Below, one piece after another: positions 56,203-64,000 of a DNA stretch of 64,000 bases (position 1 is its first letter; the number at the start of each line of letters is the position of its first letter). This stretch comes from Endozoicomonas sp. Mp262 (GTDB lineage: Bacteria > Pseudomonadota > Gammaproteobacteria > Pseudomonadales > Endozoicomonadaceae). Location of the stretch: assembly GCF_025643335.1 (NCBI RefSeq), contig NZ_CP092489.1, positions 1,228,501-1,292,500 of the forward strand, in the 5' to 3' direction. The translations under genes were made by a program, and so were the position numbers. Under the pieces are notes generated by a model, which ran no database searches, had not been told where the DNA came from, and saw only the letters and a program-made list of their open reading frames with translations.

Positions 56203-57089
56203 CAGCCATACCGTCCTGTGATGTAATCTTCAGTTTGCCTCTGGGTGGGGTTAGTGAACAGTGTATCGGTATCACCATACTCGATCAGCCTACCCATGTG
56301 CACAAAAGCGGTATAGTCAGAAACCCTGGCGGCCTGCTGCATGTTGTGGGTGACGATGGCAATGGTAAACCGTGACTTAAGGTTATTAATCAACTCTTCA
56401 ATTTTCAGCGTGGAGATAGGGTCCAGCGCCGATGCAGGTTCATCAAGCAGCAGAACCTCTGGTTCCACAGCAATGGTTCTGGCAATGACCAGTCGCTGCT
56501 GTTGTCCGCCGGACATACCCAAGGCATTTTCATGGAGGCGGTCTTTCACTTCATCCCAGAGTGCTGCATTTCGAAGGGCCCACTCAACTGCATCATCCAG
56601 TACCCGCTTTTTATTAATGCCCTGAATGCGAAGTCCGTAAGCGACATTTTCATAAACGGTTTTAGGAAAGGGGTTAGGCTTCTGGAAAACCATGCCCACC
56701 CGTCGGCGGAGGTCTGCAACATTGATGGATTTGTCGTAGATATTGGTGTTGTCCAGATAAATGGCTCCCTGGACTTCACAGCCCTCCACCAAATCGTTCA
56801 TACGATTCATGGTGCGTAGTAGCGTTGATTTACCGCAGCCTGAAGGGCCGATAAAAGCGGTTACGCGGCGCTTGGGAATTTTCATGGAAATATCAAACAA
56901 AGCCTGCTTTTTATTGTAATAAAGACTTAGTTTATGTACGTCCAGACAGGTTTCCTCTTCTTCCAGCCCCAGTTTCTGTCGGGTACGTCCGAGGCTTTCC
57001 AGATTAAATGCCGGGATATTGTTTTTCAGGGAGGAAGGCTTCTCTCTGTTTTCTGGTTTCACTTTCAAATCCAGCATCTCATTTTGCAT
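56202..57089 (-). CDS. pstB: Phosphate ABC transporter ATPase PstB
   Basis: 295 residues, longer than E. coli PstB (257) by an N-terminal extension of about 40 residues. Walker A GPSGCGKS, signature [14 protein letters not shown], Walker [13 protein letters not shown] and the [16 protein letters not shown] tail are typical. It powers phosphate import. A 336-base gap separates it from pstA and contains the 57229 palindrome and simple-sequence text (CCTATTCCCTATTCCC), so pstB may have its own start or rely on read-through. Confidence 0.96.
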   Translation of the reverse strand: MQNEMLDLKVKPENREKPSSLKNNIPAFNLESLGRTRQKLGLEEEETCLDVHKLSLYYNKKQALFDISMKIPKRRVTAFIGPSGCGKSTLLRTMNRMNDLVEGCEVQGAIYLDNTNIYDKSINVADLRRRVGMVFQKPNPFPKTVYENVAYGLRIQGINKKRVLDDAVEWALRNAALWDEVKDRLHENALGMSGGQQQRLVIARTIAVEPEVLLLDEPASALDPISTLKIEELINNLKSRFTIAIVTHNMQQAARVSDYTAFVHMGRLIEYGDTDTLFTNPTQRQTEDYITGRYG

Positions 57090-57228
57090 GATTCACTCTC
57101 TCATTAAACTGTTTATTGAAGCTGGATGGAATGACCTATTTGTCAGGGATAAAAAATATTACTCGTTCCCAGGGTGTCGCGAAACCCAGTCCTGTAGATA
57201 AAAAGTAGAGTTTTTTACTCCTTTATTC

Positions 57229-57331
57229 ACCACGGAGACACAAAGACACAGAGAAAAGCGTTTTTTTTATCATTTTTGCTCCTGATAAGGGACAAAACAA
57301 GAAAACTTTGTGCCTCTGTGTCTTTGTGGTT
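57229..57331. repeat. Intergenic palindrome with ACCACGGAGACACAAAG ends, copy 3
   Basis: ACCACGGAGACACAAAGACAC (from 57229) pairs with GTGTCTTTGTGGTT (to 57331) and intermediate bases. Related to the repeats at 35379 and 35518. It lies between pstA and pstB, where a long hairpin could separate expression of the two. Confidence 0.75.
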
Positions 57332-57425
57332 AAAACAAAGCATACTTTTGCGACAGCCTCTCCTCCCTGGGAATGCATACGGGAGTGACCATTCCCTATT
57401 CCCTATTCCCCCGAACCCTGAACCC

Positions 57426-59078
57426 CTAGACCTCCAGACTTTTATACTTTTCCCTCAGATGATTCCGGATGGCCACTGCTGACAAATTCAGGGCAGCAAT
57501 AACCACAACCAGCAGCAATGCGGTTGCGTAAACCAAAGGCCTTGCAGCCTCTACATTGGGGCTTTGGAAGCCTACATCATAAATATGAAAGCCCAGGTGC
57601 ATAAATTTCTGATCCAGGTGCAGGTAAGGAAAGTTTCCATCCACCGGTAAACCGGGGGCAAGTTTGACAACACCGACCAGCATCAGTGGCGCTACTTCTC
57701 CCGCGGCACGGGCAACCGCAAGAATCAGTCCAGTCATCATGGCCGGGCTGGCCATGGGTAGAACCACTCGCCACAATGTTTCTGCTTTAGTTGCACCCAG
57801 AGCCAAACTACCTTCGCGCACTGATGCCGGGATTCTGGAAAGTCCTTCTTCTGTGGCAACAATGACCACTGGCAGGGTTAATAGAGCCAGGGTGATTGAA
57901 GCCCAGAGCAGTCCGGGGGTTCCAAAGGTTGGTGATGGCAATGCTTCCGGGAAAAATAATAGATCAATTTTTCCTCCCAGAACGTAAATAAAAAAGCCCA
58001 GGCCAAAGACGCCATAAACAATAGAAGGTACGCCGGCTAAATTATTGACTGCAATTCTTATTGTGCGGGTCAGCCAGCCTTGCCGTGCATATTCCCGGAG
58101 ATAGACGGCAGCTACCACGCCAAACGGGGTGACAATGATGGACATGAGAATAACCATCATGACAGTACCAAAAATAGCCGGAAATACGCCCCCTTCGGTA
58201 TTGGCTTCCCTTGGATCAGCCGTAATAAATTCATGAACCTTATCAAAGTAAAAATCCATTTTATCCAGTAAGGACATATCATTGGGGTGATAAGCTCTGA
58301 TAATTTTACTGATGGGCAACTCCGTTGCTTTGCCATCCACTGTCCTAAGGGTAAGGCTGTCCCTGTTGAAAGCGTGATACAGTTTTTGTAATTGGATTTC
58401 CAGTCTACGATAGCGGGTATTTAGCTCGCTTTTTCTGGCAGCTAAATCAGCCAGGGCGGCAGGATTCCGGGTATTGTTTAGTTCCATCTTTCGAGACTTG
58501 AGACGGAGCTGTTCAAGACCGGCATTGATTGCACCAATCTCATGTTTTTCTATGTCATAAATGTCATCATAAATAGTGAGTGCCCGATTGACCCGGGTCT
58601 GAAGTTCTTGCCAAGCCTGGTCACCTTCGGCAATAATTTTTCCGTTTTCCTTTACGGAGTGAAGATAACCATAAAAGTTACCCCATTCCCTACGCTCCAG
58701 GGTCAACATGTTTTTTGGATAGTGGCCATTGTGCAGCCATGAGTTGATGACCCAGACAAAGTCAGTTCCAGTGATGTCTCTATTGCCTGTTTTGAGCAAG
58801 CTTCTGGTTAGGGTAGCACTGTCATTTTTAACCGGCAGTCCTGCGGCCTGCAGGCGGCTGACAGAAACATTTTCTTTGTCGGCTATTTCACCAGCTATCA
58901 CCTGAGTGCTTTTACCGGGAATATTGTAATCCGTCACTAATACCTGTCCGGGCCAAAAATGCCCCAGGCCACGAATAGCAATTAGCCCTAGCAGGCCGAA
59001 TACGAGAATAAGGCTAATAGCTACTGACCCAGCATTTAGCCAAATCCAGGGAGAACCACTTTTAAACCAGGCCTTCAT
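57426..59078 (-). CDS. pstA: Phosphate ABC transporter permease PstA, long form
   Basis: 550 residues, about twice E. coli PstA. The N-terminal half (about 1-270) has one helix (VAISLILVFGLLGLIAIRG) and a large periplasmic, partly coiled-coil domain (DUF3333-like extension). The C-terminal half holds the permease helices with the EAA loop IPASVREGSLALGATKAETLWRV. Long PstA proteins of this type usually pair with a long PstC, but no pstC is next to it; the next gene upstream is unrelated and divergent. A Pho box lies before it. Confidence 0.9.
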   Translation of the reverse strand: MKAWFKSGSPWIWLNAGSVAISLILVFGLLGLIAIRGLGHFWPGQVLVTDYNIPGKSTQVIAGEIADKENVSVSRLQAAGLPVKNDSATLTRSLLKTGNRDITGTDFVWVINSWLHNGHYPKNMLTLERREWGNFYGYLHSVKENGKIIAEGDQAWQELQTRVNRALTIYDDIYDIEKHEIGAINAGLEQLRLKSRKMELNNTRNPAALADLAARKSELNTRYRRLEIQLQKLYHAFNRDSLTLRTVDGKATELPISKIIRAYHPNDMSLLDKMDFYFDKVHEFITADPREANTEGGVFPAIFGTVMMVILMSIIVTPFGVVAAVYLREYARQGWLTRTIRIAVNNLAGVPSIVYGVFGLGFFIYVLGGKIDLLFFPEALPSPTFGTPGLLWASITLALLTLPVVIVATEEGLSRIPASVREGSLALGATKAETLWRVVLPMASPAMMTGLILAVARAAGEVAPLMLVGVVKLAPGLPVDGNFPYLHLDQKFMHLGFHIYDVGFQSPNVEAARPLVYATALLLVVVIAALNLSAVAIRNHLREKYKSLEV

Positions 59079-59164
59079 ATTTACCCATATCTATAAGTTG
59101 CCATACTGCAATATACGGGGCTATCAGGGAGCAATCTACTGCATGGGTATTATTAATTATCAAT

Positions 59165-59182
59165 ATGACAGTTTAATGACAT
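59165..59182 (-). promoter_or_regulatory. Pho box upstream of pstA
   Basis: On the reverse strand ATGTCATTAAACTGTCAT (59182 to 59165) gives two TGTCAT half-sites at 11-base spacing, very close to the CTGTCAT-N4-CTGTCAT PhoB consensus. It lies about 87 bases before the pstA start, so PhoB should activate the unit from here. Confidence 0.8.
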
Positions 59183-59300
59183 CTGTTTTTGCTTTCAGAT
59201 AAATAACGGATAAGTTTCAGTATTATGGCGAATAGCGATTATTCATAGTTAACTGCCTATAATTATTTAATTAACACTAATATTCTATGGACTGGAAGCA

Positions 59301-62300
59301 ATGCCTCGCGGAATCAAAGGGCTCCCTCCCGGAACGGGTGGGATTAATCCACCCCGGGATACGCCGGATGATAATCAATACCCTGCTGGAAAAACCGCGG
59401 CTGAAAAACATATTCCTGAAAGTCATTCCAGTAATAAACCAGAATTTAAACATATAGAAAATCGGCAAGCCTTGTTACCAGGTCAACAAATTAGTGATGT
59501 GAATAATATTGAGCAAGCGCCAGACCACCTGGAAGTCTTAAGAAATAGAATCTCACAGTGTTATAGCCAGCAACAGTTATTAGCTTCTTTTTTTCAACCC
59601 GATGAATCACCGAAAGCATTTACTTTCTGTTTTAATGAATATGATGCTTCCGGTGCTTTAATTGCATCGTGGGCGGTTGAACCACCGGCTGCTAATACGC
59701 CAAAAGAAATTCTCGATCAGTATCATCAAAAAAAGGCTCAGATTCTCCAGAATGCTTCTCAAATAGCCAGTAACATCCATAACGAATTAATCCAGGCTCA
59801 CCAGGATCTGACAACGGCAGCGGTGGAGCAAGGGCTACCTCCGGCGGCATTTTCTCAACTCGTTCCCCCGTTAATGACACCTCAGCCTGTATGCTTTAGC
59901 ACCTTGCTGGAGAAAATAAAGCCTTTATCCCAAAACCAGCGTTATGAAGCATCAACCTGGAATCCTATGGTCGGAATGATGGGCGGAGCTTCTCAAACTA
60001 CAACCTATATCCCGCGTCCTGATGGCAGTCAGCCCGTTTTTATCCCCCCTCCGCTTTATTGGGGTATGCCAACGGTTCAGCCATTGATTATGCCTAATCC
60101 ATTTTTTGTACCCTGGGTTGGTTATATCGATCCCTGGATAAATCGGTATAGGGCGGGAGATATTGGGCTACCGCAGTTTTATACTAAGGCTTCCAAGCGG
60201 GTAAACTATCCTGTAAGCCCCCATATCCCTCCTCGGCCCTATTTACCTGCGAAGCGGCCAGCACGCATTCCTGAAAGGAGCTCAAGCCCAGGTAATCCCA
60301 ATCCTTCAGATAAACTGCAGAAACAGATTGATTCTTTAAATGGCAAGTTGAATAAGGCCAATAATCAAATTAAAAATCTGCAAAAAAATAGCAAGCCTTA
60401 TGGTGCTCAGCCTTCCTCTTTACAACAGAATGAAATTGATCGATTAAAGGGTGAAACAAAGAAACTGGCTAAAGAAATAGACCGTCTTAATAAAGAAAGG
60501 CTGAATTTTGATAAAGCGAATGGTGATCTGAAAGATGTAACCAGGCGGTTGGAAGAAGCTGAACGGCAGCTTAAATTACTACCAAAAGAAAAAGAATTGA
60601 AGAAAACGGATAATAAGGATGTTGAGAATAATTTAAAAGATAAAGTTGCCGCTTTAAAAGAACAAAAGGCAGGGTTAAAAAAGCAGGTGGCTGAACTAAA
60701 AGAAAGGATTGATTTAGCGAATCATGATGGTTTAGAACGGCATAGGGAAATCACTGAGCTAAAGGCAGAGCTTCAAATAAGTAAAGAAAGGCTATCTGAG
60801 GCACAAAGTAAGTTGTGGTTTCTTGAAGAGCAGCTTGATGATGCCCACCACACTAAAGAAGCATTATTAGCTCAAAATAGAAGTCTATCTGCCAGCATTG
60901 AAGAGCTTTCTAAAGCTGTCGTGCAGCATCAATTAAAAATAGAGCAGCTGGAGGCGCAAAATAAAGAAATTGAACGGCGAGACCGTATAATTAATGATCT
61001 TGAGAGAGAACTTGATCATCTTCGACGAGAAGGAGAATTTAAGAATATCCAATTAAATGAACTAGAAGATAGGCTAAGACAAGCTTTTGAAGAAAAAAGT
61101 AAGCAAGAGGAGCTATTTAGTCAAATAGAATCAGAGTTAAAGGCTGAACTAAGCCGTGTAATGGAACGTCTGAGAAGCTGCACAGAAGAGTTAGAGCAGC
61201 TTCAGAAAGAAAATTATCGAATTAAAGAGGATTTACACACTAAAGATCAAATTATTGAAAAATTAGAGAAAGAATTATCATTAAGAAAACTAGAAATTGA
61301 TCAGCTTCGACATCAATTACAGGATTCAAGGAGGAAGTTAGAATTAGCAGAGCATAATAATGAACAGATTTATAGAGAAATTGAACAACTAAAAGAACAG
61401 CTGAAAAATCAAGAAATTACTTACCAGAAGCAGTATAAGGATTTACAGGAACGAAAGGAAAGGGAACTTAAAGATAAGGCAGATGAGATTAACCATCTAA
61501 AAGCCAGAATAGATAAGTTGGTCAGAGAGGGAGAGGAAACTGGCCAACAGCAGCAGAAAAAGATTGAAGAACTGCAACGTCATCTACAGGAAATGACAGC
61601 CCAGTACAATGAAGAGAAAGCCGCGAAGGATAAACTTGAGCAAGGTGAGCTCCAACACCTGAGAGAAAAGGTAAAAGAGCTTGATGGAGCATTAAAAACA
61701 GCAAGGTTACAGCTCCAAGAGGCTAAAACAGAAGGGACTGATGCGGAAAAGAAGTACAAAGAAGAACTCACGCTATTAGAGACAGAAAAGAAGAAAGCTG
61801 AAGAGGAGTATAAGAGTAAATATCAGGAGCTGAAGGAAGACAAAGAAAAAGCGATTAAAAAACAGGCTGACGAAATCAAAGAGTTAACCCGTAAAATAGA
61901 GGAGCTGACCAGTAATGGAAAGGAAACTGGCCAACAGCAGCAGAAAAAGATTGAAGAACTGCAACGTCATCTACAGGAAATGACAGCCCAGTACAATGAA
62001 GAGAAAGCCGCGAAGGATAAACTTGAGCAAGGTGAGCTCCAACACCTGAGAGAAAAGGTAAAAGAGCTTGATGGAGCATTAAAAACAGCAAGGTTACAGC
62101 TCCAAGGGGCTAAAACAGAAGGGACTGATGCGGAAAAGAAATACAAAGAAGAACTCATGCTATTAGAGACAGAAAAGAAGAAAGCTGAAGAGGAGTATAA
62201 GAGTAAATATCAGGAGCTGAAGGAAGACAAAGAAAAAGCGATTAAAAAACAGGCTGACGAAATCAAAGAGTTAACCCGTAAAATAGAGGAGTTGACCAAT

Positions 62301-64000
62301 AATGGAAAGGAAACTGGCCAACAGCAGCAGAAAAAGATAGAAGAACTGCAACGTCATCTGCAGGAAATGACAGCCCAGTACAATGAAGAGAAAGCCGCGA
62401 AGGATAAACTTGAGCAAGGTGAGCTCCAGCACCTGAGAGAAAAAGTAAAAGAGCTTGATGGAGCATTAAAAACAGCAAGGTTACAGCTCCAAGAGGCTAA
62501 AACAGAAGGGACTGATGCGGAAAAGAAGTACAAAGAAGAACTCATGCTATTAGAGACAGAAAAGAAGAAAGCTGAAGAGGAGTATAAGAGTAAATATCAG
62601 GAGCTGAAGGAAGACAAAGAAAAAGCGATTAAAAAACAGGCTGACGAAATCAAAGAGTTAACCCGTAAAATAGAGGAGTTGACCAATAATGGAAAGGAAA
62701 CTGGCCAACAGCAGCAGAAAAAGATAGAAGAACTGCAACGTCATCTGCAGGAAATGACAGCCCAGTACAATGAAGAGAAAGCCGCGAAGGATAAACTTGA
62801 GCAAGGTGAGCTCCAGCACCTGAGAGAAAAAGTAAAAGAGCTTGATGGAGCATTAAAAACAGCAAGGTTACAGCTCCAAGAGGCTAAAACAGAAGGGACT
62901 GATGCGGAAAAGAAGTACAAAGAAGAACTCACGCTATTAGAGAAAGAAAAGAGACAAGCAGAGGAAGACTATCAATCACGGTTTAGGGAGCTAAAGGATA
63001 ATCAGGAAAAGGTTCTTATAGATAAGGAAAATGAGTATAAAACACAGCTTTCTGATAAAAATAAAGAATTTGAACAAGAAATAGAAATCGAAAGGGAAAA
63101 ATTAGAAAAAGAAAGAAAGAAATTTGAACAAGCTAAAACTGATCTTCTCAAAGAAAAAGAAAACTTACAGATAGCCATGCAGGATAAAATTGATACTCTT
63201 AAGGATGAAGCTAGAAAGATTACTGCAGGTAAGGAGTTTAGTGAAGAAGTTGCTCGAGTCAATGAAATTGTTGCAAGTGCTGATTCTATTGAATCGTTGG
63301 AGAAGGCTGTTATTACTATAGGTGATGAAATTGCTTCTCTTGAAGGAAATGAAGATAAGAAGATCTTAAAAGATCAATTGATGTCTATTAAAGATAAAGC
63401 ACTTCAACATTTAGATAAGATCAGGGAGCAAAATAGGAAGTCTGAAGAGAAAGTGTTAACTCTTGATCATCAAATAAAAAAACGGGCGCTTCGTATAAAA
63501 CAACTGGAAAGAGATCAGCGGGTTGAAAATATAGCTAGAAAATGGCTTTTAAGAGCAAGAGCTAATATACGGGATGAACTATCTGATAAGTTAAAATTAA
63601 GATTACCTAAAGAGCTATTGAAGGGTGTGAATGATATTGAGGCTAAGTTGGCATCAGCTCTGAAAAAAGGTGATATTGACTCTCTAGGTGAGATAAAAGC
63701 TCTAGAAGATAGAATTGAGGACTTAAGAAAAAGGCTGGAAACCTATTGCACAGAAACTGGAGAAAAAGAAAATGGTGATAAAGCTCTTGATGAGATAGAA
63801 AAACTAAGAAAAATGGCTGAAGATAATATTCAAAGGCATATTAATGAGATTGAGGAATATAAAAACAGGCTTCAGGAAAAAGAACGTGAAAAGTTAGTGG
63901 TGGAGAAAAATGTTGAACAACTGAAGCATGAAAAGAGTGAGGATGATAAAAGACATACAGACGAGAAAAATAAAGTACTTGAAGATAAAAAAGCAGTTGA
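59301..64000 (+). CDS. Giant coiled-coil protein, open at the window's 3' edge
   Basis: At least 1566 residues; I followed the frame codon by codon from the ATG at 59301 (MPRGIKGLPPGTGG) to base 64000 without a stop. GGAAGCA precedes the start. Residues about 1-330 are Pro/Gln/Gly-rich with aromatic stretches (MVGMMGGASQTTTYIPRPDG, PFFVPWVGYIDPW), not coiled coil. From about residue 330 on the sequence is almost entirely charged coiled coil, containing 3.6 near-identical 129-residue repeats at 61535-62943. No signal peptide or membrane helix. No family recognised. Similar giant proteins act as cytoskeletal-type scaffolds or secreted effectors, but the role here is unknown. Reverse-strand frames of 60-86 codons opposite the repeats are shadows. 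AT-rich compared with the pst genes. Confidence 0.85.
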   Translation, partial: MPRGIKGLPPGTGGINPPRDTPDDNQYPAGKTAAEKHIPESHSSNKPEFKHIENRQALLPGQQISDVNNIEQAPDHLEVLRNRISQCYSQQQLLASFFQPDESPKAFTFCFNEYDASGALIASWAVEPPAANTPKEILDQYHQKKAQILQNASQIASNIHNELIQAHQDLTTAAVEQGLPPAAFSQLVPPLMTPQPVCFSTLLEKIKPLSQNQRYEASTWNPMVGMMGGASQTTTYIPRPDGSQPVFIPPPLYWGMPTVQPLIMPNPFFVPWVGYIDPWINRYRAGDIGLPQFYTKASKRVNYPVSPHIPPRPYLPAKRPARIPERSSSPGNPNPSDKLQKQIDSLNGKLNKANNQIKNLQKNSKPYGAQPSSLQQNEIDRLKGETKKLAKEIDRLNKERLNFDKANGDLKDVTRRLEEAERQLKLLPKEKELKKTDNKDVENNLKDKVAALKEQKAGLKKQVAELKERIDLANHDGLERHREITELKAELQISKERLSEAQSKLWFLEEQLDDAHHTKEALLAQNRSLSASIEELSKAVVQHQLKIEQLEAQNKEIERRDRIINDLERELDHLRREGEFKNIQLNELEDRLRQAFEEKSKQEELFSQIESELKAELSRVMERLRSCTEELEQLQKENYRIKEDLHTKDQIIEKLEKELSLRKLEIDQLRHQLQDSRRKLELAEHNNEQIYREIEQLKEQLKNQEITYQKQYKDLQERKERELKDKADEINHLKARIDKLVREGEETGQQQQKKIEELQRHLQEMTAQYNEEKAAKDKLEQGELQHLREKVKELDGALKTARLQLQEAKTEGTDAEKKYKEELTLLETEKKKAEEEYKSKYQELKEDKEKAIKKQADEIKELTRKIEELTSNGKETGQQQQKKIEELQRHLQEMTAQYNEEKAAKDKLEQGELQHLREKVKELDGALKTARLQLQGAKTEGTDAEKKYKEELMLLETEKKKAEEEYKSKYQELKEDKEKAIKKQADEIKELTRKIEELTNNGKETGQQQQKKIEELQRHLQEMTAQYNEEKAAKDKLEQGELQHLREKVKELDGALKTARLQLQEAKTEGTDAEKKYKEELMLLETEKKKAEEEYKSKYQELKEDKEKAIKKQADEIKELTRKIEELTNNGKETGQQQQKKIEELQRHLQEMTAQYNEEKAAKDKLEQGELQHLREKVKELDGALKTARLQLQEAKTEGTDAEKKYKEELTLLEKEKRQAEEDYQSRFRELKDNQEKVLIDKENEYKTQLSDKNKEFEQEIEIEREKLEKERKKFEQAKTDLLKEKENLQIAMQDKIDTLKDEARKITAGKEFSEEVARVNEIVASADSIESLEKAVITIGDEIASLEGNEDKKILKDQLMSIKDKALQHLDKIREQNRKSEEKVLTLDHQIKKRALRIKQLERDQRVENIARKWLLRARANIRDELSDKLKLRLPKELLKGVNDIEAKLASALKKGDIDSLGEIKALEDRIEDLRKRLETYCTETGEKENGDKALDEIEKLRKMAEDNIQRHINEIEEYKNRLQEKEREKLVVEKNVEQLKHEKSEDDKRHTDEKNKVLEDKKAV
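61535..62943 (+). repeat. Tandem 387-bp repeats (3.6 copies) coding for 129 residues each
   Basis: Units start at 61535, 61922, 62309 and 62696 (each GGAAACTGGCCAACAGCAGC). The fourth breaks off near 62943. Unit length is a multiple of three, so the frame is kept. Copies three and four are almost identical; copies one and two differ from them at scattered third positions, so the array grew recently. Confidence 0.95.

Noticed and set aside
61535-62943. Direct repeats considered as a CRISPR or satellite array
   Set aside because: Units are 387 bp, contiguous without spacers, in frame, and lie inside a long coding sequence.
61522-63262. Repeated reverse-strand frames of 60-86 codons
   Set aside because: They are antisense shadows of the 387-bp coding repeats and recur at exactly that spacing.

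Overview
The window reads as chromosome of a host-associated gammaproteobacterium of the Oceanospirillales type. An Endozoicomonas-like lineage is my best inference, from overall protein similarity as I remember it and not from any search. Housekeeping genes resemble their E. coli or Pseudomonas counterparts (deoC, deoB, deoD, glmU, glmS, prlC, yheV, serA, nagB, maeA, pstA/pstB/phoU, hdfR/maoP). They sit among insertion sequences, small palindromic repeats, broken genes, and AT-rich genes for secreted or very acidic proteins. I saw no rRNA, tRNA or CRISPR array.

Layout. 1-4.3 kb: the end of a bioY-like gene, a YiiX-type cysteine hydrolase, and a sensor gene split by an insertion sequence with an exact 8-bp target duplication. 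4.3-7.3 kb: gamma carbonic anhydrase, prlC and yheV. 7.5-10.2 kb: an IS630-type transposase gene with a second insertion sequence nested in it (11-bp target duplication). 10.3-11.5 kb: a secreted acidic repeat protein ending in a nuclear-localisation-like basic cluster. 11.9-19.2 kb: alanine exporter, PunR-like regulator, a structured RNA candidate, the deoxynucleoside salvage genes deoC-deoB-deoD, and two Tsx-like outer membrane channels. 19.4-25.4 kb: a BaiN-type flavoprotein, a TrmB-type regulator, glmU and glmS. 25.6-31.4 kb: hdfR/maoP, then a tightly packed set of a GshB-like ATP-grasp ligase (with an in-frame amber codon), an N-formylglutamate-amidohydrolase/QEGLA-peptidase fusion, and an MFS transporter. 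31.4-40.3 kb: mostly reverse-strand metabolism (oligopeptidase B, nagB, serA, thioesterase) and several inverted repeats. 40.9-44.7 kb: PstS-like protein, a secreted unknown, and malic enzyme. 44.9-45.35 kb: a non-coding locus with the architecture of the Pseudomonas crcZ small RNA. 45.8-48.5 kb: a zinc-sensing ArsR regulator and ZntA-type ATPase. 48.6-55.2 kb: a pentapeptide protein and a three-gene type I secretion locus. 55.5-59.1 kb: pstA-pstB-phoU behind a Pho box, without pstC. 59.3 kb to the end: a giant coiled-coil protein, open at the window edge, with near-identical 129-residue repeats.

How the genes fit together. The deo genes, the two Tsx channels and the PunR-like regulator form a nucleoside uptake and salvage neighbourhood. 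glmU, glmS and nagB cover amino-sugar synthesis and breakdown. The candidate CrcZ-like RNA would link carbon-source signalling (CbrB, sigma-54) to Hfq/Crc-type translational repression. The ATP-grasp/QEGLA/MFS set looks like an uncharacterised peptide-ligation and peptide-trimming pathway with an exporter, possibly disabled here by the amber codon. The acidic secreted protein and the giant coiled-coil protein are the best candidates for host-interaction proteins.
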